Assembly (NCBI RefSeq): GCF_007990755.1
Contig: NZ_BJXA01000001.1
Coordinates: forward strand, 310,001-374,000
From: Nocardia ninae NBRC 108245
GTDB taxonomy: Bacteria; Actinomycetota; Actinomycetes; Mycobacteriales; Mycobacteriaceae
Length of the DNA: 64,000 bases
Direction of reading: 5' to 3'
Part shown: positions 17,523 to 25,319 of the stretch, in pieces
How positions within the stretch are numbered: the first letter of the stretch is position 1
Layout: each line of letters starts with the position of its first letter
The notes under the pieces: model-generated
What the model saw: the letters and a program-made list of their open reading frames with translations, nothing else
Database searches by the model: none
What the model was told of the DNA's origin: nothing
Program-made: the position numbers and the translations under genes

Positions 17523-18460
17523 ACCCGCGCGACCAGGGCGCGATGGTCCGCACCCGGCAGCCCTATGGTCTGCACCGCGACCGCGCGACCGCCGGCGACC
17601 AGGATGTGGTCGATGCCGACCAGCGGCGGGAAGCGCTTGTCGGTCGGGTAGGTGACCAAGTGGCCGGCACCCGCCTGCTCCGCGGCGTCACCGAACCGTC
17701 CGGACAACATCGAGCGGTACTGCGCGTGGTCGAAGGTCGCGTTGAAGTCCCCGCCGACGATGGCAGGCCGGTTCGCCGGTGCCCGCTCGAGAATCTCGCG
17801 CAGCCGGGACAGCTCATCGGCCCACACCTGCGTGCCGTACACCGGTGGCACCGGATGGAAGGCGAACACCGAGACCGGGCCGACGTCCGGAATGGTTGCC
17901 GTGGCCGAGATCTGGTTCAGCACGAATCCGTCGTACTCGACGGTGTCCGTCAGCGGGTAGCTGCTCCAGATTCCGGTCCCGGTCGCGGTCCGTCCCGGTG
18001 ACAGATATCGGTGCGGCAGCAACTGATCGAGCCCGACCCGGCCCAGCTCCTCGACCGCCGCAGGGGTGAGTTCGTTGACCGTGAGCACGGTGATGTTCCG
18101 TGCCCGCACCTCGTCCACCAGCGTTCGCGGATCCGCCCCGTCGAACAGCAGATTCGCCTGCATCGCCGACACGCTGTGCTCGCCGGCCTCGCCCGAGCCA
18201 CCGACATAGAGCGGAGCCTGCGTCCACAACGCGCCGGCCACCACCACGACCGCGACTGCCGCGCCGATCCAGTACCGCGTGGCGGCGAACGCCAGCGCAC
18301 CGAGGAGCGCGCACGCCATCAGGTAGGGCGCACCCGAAGCCGCCAGGACCAGCAACTCGAACCCCGACCGGCTGAAGTGCAATCCGATCCCGGCGACCCC
18401 GGCCAGCGTGGCACTCCAGGCGAGCAGGTGGACACCGATTCGGATCTTCTTCGACTTCAC
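17492..18460 (-). CDS. Membrane-anchored endonuclease/exonuclease/phosphatase family protein
   Basis: A 322-residue protein with three N-terminal membrane helices (to about residue 85) and an external EEP domain: SAMQANLLFDGAD, then VLTVNELTP, GIWSSYPL, VFAFHPVPP, GGDFNATFDH and GIDHILVAGG, ending with PGADHRALVA. The metal-binding Asn, Glu, GDFN and DH residues are present. It may hydrolyse phosphodiesters outside the cell; the substrate is unknown. It is convergent with and overlaps the EamA gene. Confidence 0.87.
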   Translation of the reverse strand: MKSKKIRIGVHLLAWSATLAGVAGIGLHFSRSGFELLVLAASGAPYLMACALLGALAFAATRYWIGAAVAVVVVAGALWTQAPLYVGGSGEAGEHSVSAMQANLLFDGADPRTLVDEVRARNITVLTVNELTPAAVEELGRVGLDQLLPHRYLSPGRTATGTGIWSSYPLTDTVEYDGFVLNQISATATIPDVGPVSVFAFHPVPPVYGTQVWADELSRLREILERAPANRPAIVGGDFNATFDHAQYRSMLSGRFGDAAEQAGAGHLVTYPTDKRFPPLVGIDHILVAGGRAVAVQTIGLPGADHRALVARVQLRGASSST

Positions 18461-18527
18461 ACCCGACAGCCAAACACGAGCTCATAGCCGCAGACCAATA
18501 GCCGGGGCCGCTGGCCTTGGGTCGCTG

Positions 18528-19760
18528 TCACACCGTGCGTTCGCCCAAGCGAGCCTGTTCGACGGGTTCGATGGGGCCCAGGCCATCGATAGAGGTACGC
18601 GGGACCGCGGCCATGGCCAGCAGACCGATCGCGGCGACCGCAGCGAAAAGGTAGAAGCCCCAAGGGTTTGCGGAACCGACGACGATGAGCCAGCCGGTGA
18701 TCGTCGGCCCGAAGATCGCGCCGAGACGGCCGACACCCGAGGCGAGCCCCAGCGCGGTGGCGCGAATTTCGGCCGGATAGGCCTGAGTCACGTAGGCGTA
18801 GATGAGCACCTGTGCGGAGAAGACGAAGATGCCCGTGACCAGTACCAATCCGTTGAGCAGCACCGTGCTCGCGATCTTGATGCTGAGCAGTGCCAGGAAA
18901 ACCGCCGCCGCACCGAACCACACCAGCACCGTCGGTTTGATCCCACGCCGATCAGCCAGTGTCCCGGCCGTCAGCAGACCGATCACCGCACCGATGTTCA
19001 ACATCAACAACACCGTCAACGAGGTCGACATGTTGTACCCGGCATCACGCATCAACTTCGGCAGCCAAGTGTTCAACCCGTAGACAAGCAGCAGCCCCAT
19101 GAACGATCCGACCCAAACCCCCAGCGTCGCACGCAGATACAACGGCTTCAGCAATACCGCGGGCCGCACCCGGACCGGTGCGTCCTTGGCCGCGAGGAAC
19201 GCCTCGGACTCCGGCAGCTTGATCCAGACCACCGGCACCAGCACGAACCCGGCCACGCCACCCAAGTAGAACAGCGGCTCCCAGCGCGGAACGAGCTGGA
19301 GCGCGAGCAGCGCGGCGAACACCGCTCCGACGTGGTATCCGGTCATGGTGATCGTGCTCGCGAAGGCCCGGCGGGACGCGGGCATATGCTCGGCCATCAA
19401 GGTCAGCGCGGTCGGCATGCATGCGCCGAGCCCGATCCCGGCGATCAGCCGGAACGTCGCGAACACGCCGACCGACCCGGCCAGCGGTATCACCGCGGTG
19501 AACAGCGAGAACAACGCGATCGAGCCGAGCAGCATCCACCGGCGCCCGTAGCGATCGGTCACCGGCCCCGACCCGGTCGCCCCGATGGCCACGCCCACCA
19601 GCGACATCGTCGCGGCGAAAGTCGCACTGGCCGCGGTGAATCCGAGGTGATGTTGATCGATGAGGGTGGGAATGACGGCCCCGAGTACGACGAGGTCGTA
19701 CCCCTCCAGCAGCACGGTCAGCCAGCAGAGCATGGCTGGCCACGACAGCAACTTGTTCAT
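18528..19760 (-). CDS. MFS transporter, aromatic acid:H+ symporter (AAHS) family
   Basis: A 410-residue, 12-helix carrier. The first helix carries EGYDLVVLG, close to the family's DGYD signature; DRYGRRWMLLGS is the loop 2-3 motif, and ADRRGIKPTVL repeats it in the second half. PcaK/BenK-type carriers of this family import benzoate-like acids. No aromatic catabolic genes lie nearby, so the substrate is open. It follows lanB in direction but is 90 bp away and likely unrelated. Confidence 0.87.
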   Translation of the reverse strand: MNKLLSWPAMLCWLTVLLEGYDLVVLGAVIPTLIDQHHLGFTAASATFAATMSLVGVAIGATGSGPVTDRYGRRWMLLGSIALFSLFTAVIPLAGSVGVFATFRLIAGIGLGACMPTALTLMAEHMPASRRAFASTITMTGYHVGAVFAALLALQLVPRWEPLFYLGGVAGFVLVPVVWIKLPESEAFLAAKDAPVRVRPAVLLKPLYLRATLGVWVGSFMGLLLVYGLNTWLPKLMRDAGYNMSTSLTVLLMLNIGAVIGLLTAGTLADRRGIKPTVLVWFGAAAVFLALLSIKIASTVLLNGLVLVTGIFVFSAQVLIYAYVTQAYPAEIRATALGLASGVGRLGAIFGPTITGWLIVVGSANPWGFYLFAAVAAIGLLAMAAVPRTSIDGLGPIEPVEQARLGERTV

Positions 19761-19851
19761 AGCAGTGTCCGATTCTGTTATGCAGTTGTGACTGTCATCA
19801 CGCTACCTCGGAACGGCGGCGAGTACCCCCGTAAGCCGCAGAGCCGCAACA

Positions 19852-22800
19852 TTATTCGGCGGGAGCACGCTGACCTGCCTTCTTGTGCACGGGCGCATGG
19901 CGCAGACTCTCGCTGGTTCGCCACAGGAGCCCGAGGACCTGCTGCTCGGGCGGGTGTCCGCAACCGAGCAACCGATTGCAGTGCATGTGGACGAAGCTGC
20001 GGGCGAGCTCGAGGCGCGAGCGGCTCAGTTCACCACGCTCGGCGAGTGCGTCGAAGCGTGATGCGCACTCGCGTACCAGGATTCGGCGCCGAGCCAGCAC
20101 CTCGGCAATCGCGTCCCCACCCGGCTGGGTCGACAGCCACTGCGGATCACCGAGCAGCGACCTCAGAACTGGCTGCCGGCCACGGTACTCCGCTGAGGTA
20201 GCGCGGCGGTCGAGAACACCGAGTCGATAGAACTCCACCTGCTCGGCCGCGTCCAAGCCGAGCGCGGCCACCAGATCGTGCACCGTGTAGATGCCGAGCA
20301 GCGTGCGGTCCACTTCGACCGACAGCTGATCGATCAGATACAGCAGGTCCAGCACGGCAACGCTGTCCGCGGCGAATACCTCTTCGGCGACCGCCATTCC
20401 AACCGGGCCGCCGTAACGCTCCACCTCCTGGTCGTAGGTGTCCAGGCACATTCGACGGCAGAACCCTTTGGCCACCAGGCTATTTCCCCACCGCAGGAGC
20501 GCAGGCGCCAGCCGGTCGGCCAGCCGATCGGGGTCGCCGTGCCAGCGGATGCGCAGGTGTGGGTCCGGATCGGCATAGCGCAGAAAGAACCAGCTGTCGG
20601 CCGACCCATCCGCCATCGTATGGGCGCAGAACGTACGGAGCTGATCCGCGAGCAGATCCTCCTCGAAGGTCGGCACATGGTAGAGCTTGGCGAACAGCCA
20701 GTCGCTGCCCGGCGGGCGCAGGCGTTCGGTGATCGTCGGCCGAATGGTGCTGGCACGCAGCTGAACCGGCTCGACGGCCGCCTCGACGGCATCCAGCACA
20801 ACAGGCACAACGATCTCGCTGACGTAATGCCCGTCGGGCCCGGGCAGCCACGCCTGACCCGGTGCGGGCAATGCTTCGTCCAAAGAGAGCCTGCCACCGG
20901 GCATTCGGCGGGCTTCGAGGCGAATCTGCTCGACCTGTTCGGGCGAGTCGAGATCGAGCAGCAGACGGTGGTCCGCCATTGCCAGAAAGACGTGGCGTGG
21001 CGGCTCCCACCGCTGCCGCCAGGCCGCGAAGGTGACAGCGAAAGCTGCCGAGTCGGTGGCCAGTTCGTCGGCGTTCACTCGCCACCGGGCCGGGGCCAAT
21101 ACCACGCGGCCGACCTGAACCCTCGGCAGGAAAGAAAATCCGGCCGCCGTCCCCCAGTCGAAGGTCGTCGGCATGGCGCGGCCGTTGCGGTTGATCTCGT
21201 CCAGGAACCGCACGACCGCCGGAGCCAGCTGCGCGTTGAGCATGTGCCCTGCACAGGCGACGATCTCCTGCCCGGTGCGCGGCCACCGCACCACGAATCG
21301 GTTCCCGTGCAGGCCGACCACCAGTTCGGACAGCGGAACCACCCGATCGGCCGGTGCTCCGGGCGTCGTGTCGAAGGCCAGCTCCCATTCCCGCGCCAGC
21401 GGCCGGATCGCCACATTCGCCAACCGGCCAGGTCGCGGCAGATAGGTGATCTCGGCGGACAACCTTCCGGGCCGGCAGTCCGCCTCCGCGGCGGCCGAAG
21501 AACGCAGTGCGGCGTCGGCTTCGGGTCCCAGCAAGTCGGCGAAGCGCCCCAGCACGCGGCCCGCCGCGGCCGCTCCCATGTTGGGCCCCACCACCACCTG
21601 GAAGTCGCCCGCATCCACCGCCGCGGGCGACGCGGCCACGACGAACAACGAAATATCCAGCGAAGTAGGCGCTTTCGCAGTATCGATCGGCTGCAATTCG
21701 AGCTTGCCGATGGTCTTCGCGTCGAGCTCGACCACCTGCCGACCGTCCCGGATAGCGTCGAGCGCCAGGTCGGTGAGCGTGCGCTGACGCAGTTGCCGTC
21801 GGCTGTCGTCCGCGGTGGTGTTGTCGAACTGACCGGGCGGGCCGAGCCCGATCTCCGGGTCGAGCAGCTCCAGCAGGCCCACCTCGCGCTCGGACCCGTA
21901 GCGTTCGATGAACGAGTCGCGGTAGCGATCCAGATGCGCCAGGCCGGTCGGCCAGGACGTGAGCCGGAGCATCAATTCCGCGGCATGCGCGGCTTCGGCG
22001 GCGACGGCGCTGCCGAGCCCGCCGGACAGCGGTAAGCCCAGGTCCGTCTGGAACGGACCCTTGGGTGTCGGCACGGCGTGCACCGTCTGTGCCTGCGCCA
22101 CCAGCTTCGGATATCCGGCCGCTGCTTGATCGTGGTCCAGCTGGTCCCACGCCTCGAGCTGTTCGAGGAGGTCGCCGACGGCCGCGGCGTCAGCACCGGC
22201 CGCGGGGATGTCGGCCAAGCGTCGCACCACATACCGGGCCGGGTCGGCGACGGTGAGCGGTGGCCGCAGGTCGGTCAGCAACAGGGTCTGCTCGCACAGC
22301 TGATCGAGCAGCCGTGTCACCTGTTCGGTCGTCGCACCGAGTGCGACGGTCAACTCATCGACCAAGTCACTGTAGGGCAACGGAATTCGCGCACGCTCCA
22401 GCGCCCGCCGCACCGGCGCGGTGGCCCGCAACGACATCGCCCGGCCGGGTTCGGCGGCGTCGCCGATCGGTGTGCGCTCACTCAGGAACACCCGATCGGC
22501 CTGAAAGAAGGCGGCCGGATTCGTGAAAACGCCCAGCCGCGACCGGATTTCCGCCCGCTGCTCCAGCGCGTACACGAGGTCGAGCAGCCAGCCCATGTCC
22601 GGTCTGGTGCGCACGGTCGCGGGCAAGTCGGCGATCGCGAGGTCGGTGCGCTCGCCCCAGTGCGCCAGACCCACGCCCGCGAACAACCCGAACGGCGTCG
22701 GCCTGCTAGACATCCTGATCAGATATCGCTGCAGCTTGCCAGCCAGCCGCCTGCGGGCGCGGGCGTCGGCGACCGGCCGTTCCAAGGCGCGCATCAGGTC

Positions 22801-22968
22801 CCCGCCGGCCACCGCCAGCGCCCGCTGCACGCGGGGATCCGCGGGAACGAGCGTGCCCGGCGCGGTTTCGGCCGGCCAGTCCGCAGTCGCGTCGAGCGCC
22901 AGGTACTCCTCGATGGGCAACAGCGGCGCACGCACCACCAGCCACTCCAACGGGCGATACAGGTGCAT
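19852..22968 (-). CDS. lanB: Lanthipeptide dehydratase LanB (full length)
   Basis: A 1038-residue class I dehydratase. The glutamylation domain comes first, with the hallmark MSSRPTPFGLFAGVGLAHW near residue 90. The C-terminal elimination (SpaB_C) domain starts near 760 with LYHVPTFEEDLLADQL, then SWFFLRYADPDPHLRIRWHG and FCRRMCLDTYDQEVERYGG. Such enzymes use glutamyl-tRNA(Glu) to activate Ser/Thr in the precursor core and then eliminate glutamate to give dehydro residues. Both domains are in one chain, unlike split LanB systems. The gene lies 15 bp after lanC and ends the leftward operon. Confidence 0.93.
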   Translation of the reverse strand: MHLYRPLEWLVVRAPLLPIEEYLALDATADWPAETAPGTLVPADPRVQRALAVAGGDLMRALERPVADARARRRLAGKLQRYLIRMSSRPTPFGLFAGVGLAHWGERTDLAIADLPATVRTRPDMGWLLDLVYALEQRAEIRSRLGVFTNPAAFFQADRVFLSERTPIGDAAEPGRAMSLRATAPVRRALERARIPLPYSDLVDELTVALGATTEQVTRLLDQLCEQTLLLTDLRPPLTVADPARYVVRRLADIPAAGADAAAVGDLLEQLEAWDQLDHDQAAAGYPKLVAQAQTVHAVPTPKGPFQTDLGLPLSGGLGSAVAAEAAHAAELMLRLTSWPTGLAHLDRYRDSFIERYGSEREVGLLELLDPEIGLGPPGQFDNTTADDSRRQLRQRTLTDLALDAIRDGRQVVELDAKTIGKLELQPIDTAKAPTSLDISLFVVAASPAAVDAGDFQVVVGPNMGAAAAGRVLGRFADLLGPEADAALRSSAAAEADCRPGRLSAEITYLPRPGRLANVAIRPLAREWELAFDTTPGAPADRVVPLSELVVGLHGNRFVVRWPRTGQEIVACAGHMLNAQLAPAVVRFLDEINRNGRAMPTTFDWGTAAGFSFLPRVQVGRVVLAPARWRVNADELATDSAAFAVTFAAWRQRWEPPRHVFLAMADHRLLLDLDSPEQVEQIRLEARRMPGGRLSLDEALPAPGQAWLPGPDGHYVSEIVVPVVLDAVEAAVEPVQLRASTIRPTITERLRPPGSDWLFAKLYHVPTFEEDLLADQLRTFCAHTMADGSADSWFFLRYADPDPHLRIRWHGDPDRLADRLAPALLRWGNSLVAKGFCRRMCLDTYDQEVERYGGPVGMAVAEEVFAADSVAVLDLLYLIDQLSVEVDRTLLGIYTVHDLVAALGLDAAEQVEFYRLGVLDRRATSAEYRGRQPVLRSLLGDPQWLSTQPGGDAIAEVLARRRILVRECASRFDALAERGELSRSRLELARSFVHMHCNRLLGCGHPPEQQVLGLLWRTSESLRHAPVHKKAGQRAPAE

Positions 22969-22983
22969 CGCCGTCTCCTCTCC

Positions 22984-24288
22984 TCAGGCCAGCAGCAAGG
23001 TGCGATCCCATGACGGCGGAACGTCCGTGGCGGCGGCCAGCAGGGCCAGCGCCACCCCCGCCGCACCATCGAGCAGGCTGGGATCGTCGGTAGCCGGGCC
23101 ACCTTCGGCCAGCGCCCGGTAGCCGAACCTGCGCTCCGGGTCGAACATCGCCAACAGCTGGGCGGTCAGCGCCGCGGCGGCGGTGGTGAATACGGCGTCG
23201 CCGGTGTCGTGCGCGAACCGCAGGGTGATCTGAAGCAACCCGGCCACCCCGTGGCACAGGCCGGAGGAGGCGTCGATCCGCCGTTCCGCTGCCGGGCGGC
23301 GGAACACAGCGGCCATGGTCGCCACCGCGATCTCAGTAAATTCGTTGTCCTGCAATGTGGTCCCGGCCAGCCACAGTGCCCGTGCTACTCCGGGACTGCC
23401 GTAGCACCAGGCGTTGTGGGTGGGTCCGTGCGCCGGCGGCGTGGAGCCGGTCGCATCCGGCAGCGCTACGCCGGTGGGCCAGTTCGGTCCCCACTCGTCG
23501 TCGCATCGGTGCGCGACCAGCCAGCGCGCCACCCGCGCGATCGCTTCCCGTTGTCCGGCCACCGAGACACCCGCCGCCTCGGCGAGCGCAAGCACCGCCA
23601 GCGGTCCTGGAATCCCGTGCGCGAGCCCGCAGTTGAGCACACCTGTCGGATAAGAACGCGACATCGGAGTGTTCGGAATCATGGCCTCGAACGGGGTGTG
23701 CCAGTTGGGCAGTCCGTCCTTCTCGTCGCACAGCGCGACCAGCCCGGTCAGCACTGCACGCAGCGCGGTTCCTGCTCGCGGTTCCTCCTTGCGGCACAAC
23801 AGGTAAGCACCGGTTCCGGCCAAACCGGCGATGGCGTCGAACGCCGCGAACGGAAGTCCGGCCGGTGTGCGCGCCACGGTCTCACCCAGCGCGGCCGCCG
23901 ACCCGGCGATCGCCTCGTCCAGGCCATCGAGCAAGCGTTGATATCGGGTCCCGTTGCGCGACAACGCATCGGCCGCGAACGCCACCTCGCACAACCCGCC
24001 GAACAGGCCGAGGTATCCATGCTCGGCCTGCTCGACGGTCCGTGCGGCAGCCGCCAGGCAAGCATGCGAGTCAGCTGCCCACTCGTGTTCCGGCAGAACC
24101 CGATCCAACTGGCCGAACAACACGGCACGCCCCGAGTTGTTCGGCCGCTGCGCCGAATCCGCAGCACGCAGCCGTTCCCCGACTTCCATCGCCACTGCGA
24201 TCGCCGACAAGGCCGCGTCGGCGGGCAGCACGCTGCGCCAGGGCCGTTGGCATCGGTCGACGGTCGTCGACGCACGCTCCGCGTTCAC
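22984..24288 (-). CDS. lanC: Lanthionine cyclase LanC
   Basis: A cyclase of about 434 residues with a seven-fold helical toroid. Zinc ligands are visible as NAWCYGSPGV and GLCHGVAGLL; the catalytic His region is GLAHGIPGPL. It should add Cys thiols to dehydro residues to form (methyl)lanthionine. I favour the GTG at 24288, which follows GAAAGGAC by about 11 bases; an ATG at 24327 has no ribosome site and would overlap the upstream precursor stop. It sits between the precursor genes and lanB and is clearly co-transcribed. Confidence 0.92.
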   Translation of the reverse strand: MNAERASTTVDRCQRPWRSVLPADAALSAIAVAMEVGERLRAADSAQRPNNSGRAVLFGQLDRVLPEHEWAADSHACLAAAARTVEQAEHGYLGLFGGLCEVAFAADALSRNGTRYQRLLDGLDEAIAGSAAALGETVARTPAGLPFAAFDAIAGLAGTGAYLLCRKEEPRAGTALRAVLTGLVALCDEKDGLPNWHTPFEAMIPNTPMSRSYPTGVLNCGLAHGIPGPLAVLALAEAAGVSVAGQREAIARVARWLVAHRCDDEWGPNWPTGVALPDATGSTPPAHGPTHNAWCYGSPGVARALWLAGTTLQDNEFTEIAVATMAAVFRRPAAERRIDASSGLCHGVAGLLQITLRFAHDTGDAVFTTAAAALTAQLLAMFDPERRFGYRALAEGGPATDDPSLLDGAAGVALALLAAATDVPPSWDRTLLLA

Positions 24289-24328
24289 TGACGATGGTGT
24301 CCTTTCTGAAAGTCGGTGCAGCGGCACA

Positions 24329-24508
24329 TCAGCAATACCGGCTGCCGGTGCATACGCGATGCGTACAACAGCCGGTGGCCGCGGTAGGGCAGCCCACCTC
24401 GGTGCACGGCTCGAGCTGGGTCACCCCCGCGGCCATGCCCACCTCGATTCGCACGCGCGGTTCGCCGACCCGGATATCCAGGTCGAATTCATCTACCGGA
24501 GCGGACAT
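24329..24508 (-). CDS. FxLD-type lanthipeptide precursor 1
   Basis: A 59-residue precursor starting MSAPVDEFDLDIRVG, with the FDLD leader box read by class I LanB enzymes. The C-terminal part is rich in Thr, Ser and Cys (Cys35, 40, 47, 48, 53 and 59). Six Cys and about seven Ser/Thr allow several lanthionine rings. The cleavage site is not obvious. It starts 8 bases after precursor 2 with only ACGAG as a ribosome site, so translation is probably coupled. LanC follows. Confidence 0.88.
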   Translation of the reverse strand: MSAPVDEFDLDIRVGEPRVRIEVGMAAGVTQLEPCTEVGCPTAATGCCTHRVCTGSRYC

Positions 24509-24516
24509 CTCGTCGC

Positions 24517-24702
24517 CTACACCGTGCAGTACTTGGTGCATCGCGGCGGATGCTCGGTGTTACACGCCGACCCGCAGGTCGCGCAGTGCGAGTCGTTACA
24601 CGTTTCGAAATCCGAAGTCCTCGCCGCCATCGCGGGATCGAGCAGCCTGCTCGCGGCGCCGATCCGGATGTCGAGGTCGAAATCATCAACAGGTGCGGAC
24701 AT
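24517..24702 (-). CDS. FxLD-type lanthipeptide precursor 2
   Basis: A 61-residue precursor starting MSAPVDDFDLDIRIG. The core holds Cys35, 40, 43, 47, 55 and 59 with interspersed Ser/Thr, ending KYCTV. AAGGAT lies a few bases before the ATG. It is the middle of three leftward precursor genes. The leader is nearly identical to precursor 1 and the cores have diverged, which is usual for paralogous lanthipeptides. Confidence 0.9.
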   Translation of the reverse strand: MSAPVDDFDLDIRIGAASRLLDPAMAARTSDFETCNDSHCATCGSACNTEHPPRCTKYCTV

Positions 24703-24714
24703 TTCATCCTTCTT

Positions 24715-24876
24715 TCAGCAAGTCCGTTCGGTGGTCTTGCACATCGGGTAGCTACTGCATTCGTCGGTGGGACAGACGGACTCGTTGGTCCGCATCACCA
24801 TCGGGTCGGTCAGGACCTCCGCCCGCACCGCGCCGAGACGAATATCGAGATCGAATTCGTCTACCGGAGTGGTCAT
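24715..24876 (-). CDS. FxLD-type lanthipeptide precursor 3 (53 aa)
   Basis: A short gene easy to miss. The start MTTPVDEFDLDIRLG matches the other leaders, and the product ends with Cys35, 40, 46 and 53 in a Ser/Thr-containing core (NESVCPTDECSSYPMC, then KTTERTC). GAAAGGATGAG precedes the ATG. Cys35 and Cys40 occupy the same positions as in precursors 1 and 2. It is the first gene of the leftward operon, and its stop lies 12 bases before precursor 2. Confidence 0.9.
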   Translation of the reverse strand: MTTPVDEFDLDIRLGAVRAEVLTDPMVMRTNESVCPTDECSSYPMCKTTERTC

Positions 24877-24988
24877 CTCATCCTTTCCCCATCGGCTCGT
24901 TCGTCGCCGCGTGGATTACACGACTCCCACCGTGCGGCACGGCACGGCCCGGGAACTAGAGGAGGTTGCCGCGACCGGCCGGGACGTT

Positions 24989-25006
24989 TTCCCGAATCTT
25001 CGGGAA
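24989..25006. promoter_or_regulatory. Perfect inverted repeat in the lanthipeptide control region
   Basis: TTCCCGAA-TC-TTCGGGAA is an exact 8-bp dyad midway between the divergent precursor operons. It could be an operator or part of a transcript hairpin. No dedicated regulator is encoded in the cluster; the nearest is the ArsR gene beyond the ABC exporter. Confidence 0.45.
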
Positions 25007-25085
25007 CGCGGTCTCTGTCGGCCGGGCATGCCGCGCCACCAGCCTGGAGCGGTGGCACGCCCCTGTGCCGAACAGCGGAGGAACC

Positions 25086-25250
25086 ATGAGACTCGACGAA
25101 TTCGACTTGGACATCAGACGGGGCACACCGTCTCGCGCAGAACGACTTTCGACAGCGGTCGACCCGCCGACGACCGATCCGTACTGGTACTCACGCGAAT
25201 ACCTCTGCGGCAGCTGCCATGTCGATCAGGCAGTGGTCCACCGCAAATAA
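25086..25250 (+). CDS. FxLD-type lanthipeptide precursor 4, divergently transcribed
   Basis: A 54-residue peptide starting MRLDEFDLDIRRG, with the same leader box but on the opposite strand. GGAGG lies 4 bases before the ATG, which rules out the longer reading from 24966. The C-terminal part is unlike the others: aromatic (DPYWYSREYL), with only Cys41 and Cys44, and ending HVDQAVVHRK. At most two rings could form. It lies 69 bp before the ABC exporter gene. It may be a true substrate with a different product, or a leader mimic that regulates the enzymes. Confidence 0.82.
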   Translation: MRLDEFDLDIRRGTPSRAERLSTAVDPPTTDPYWYSREYLCGSCHVDQAVVHRK

Positions 25251-25319
25251 TCCCGTGCATTTCCGCGGAATCGGCGCGAGCCTGTAGGGCGTACGCCGGC
25301 AGGCACAGGAGGGGACCCG

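Noticed and set aside
18408-20201. 597-codon rightward frame
   Set aside because: It is antisense to the AAHS transporter and the lanB 3' end, rich in Arg, Gln and His as expected from a shadow frame, with no family features.
20278-22035. 585-codon rightward frame inside lanB
   Set aside because: It is antisense to a gene with strong dehydratase motifs; composition is that of a shadow frame.
24966-25250. 94-residue reading of precursor 4
   Set aside because: The GGAGG site lies just before the internal ATG at 25086, where the FDLDIR leader starts; the upstream 40 residues overlap the control region.
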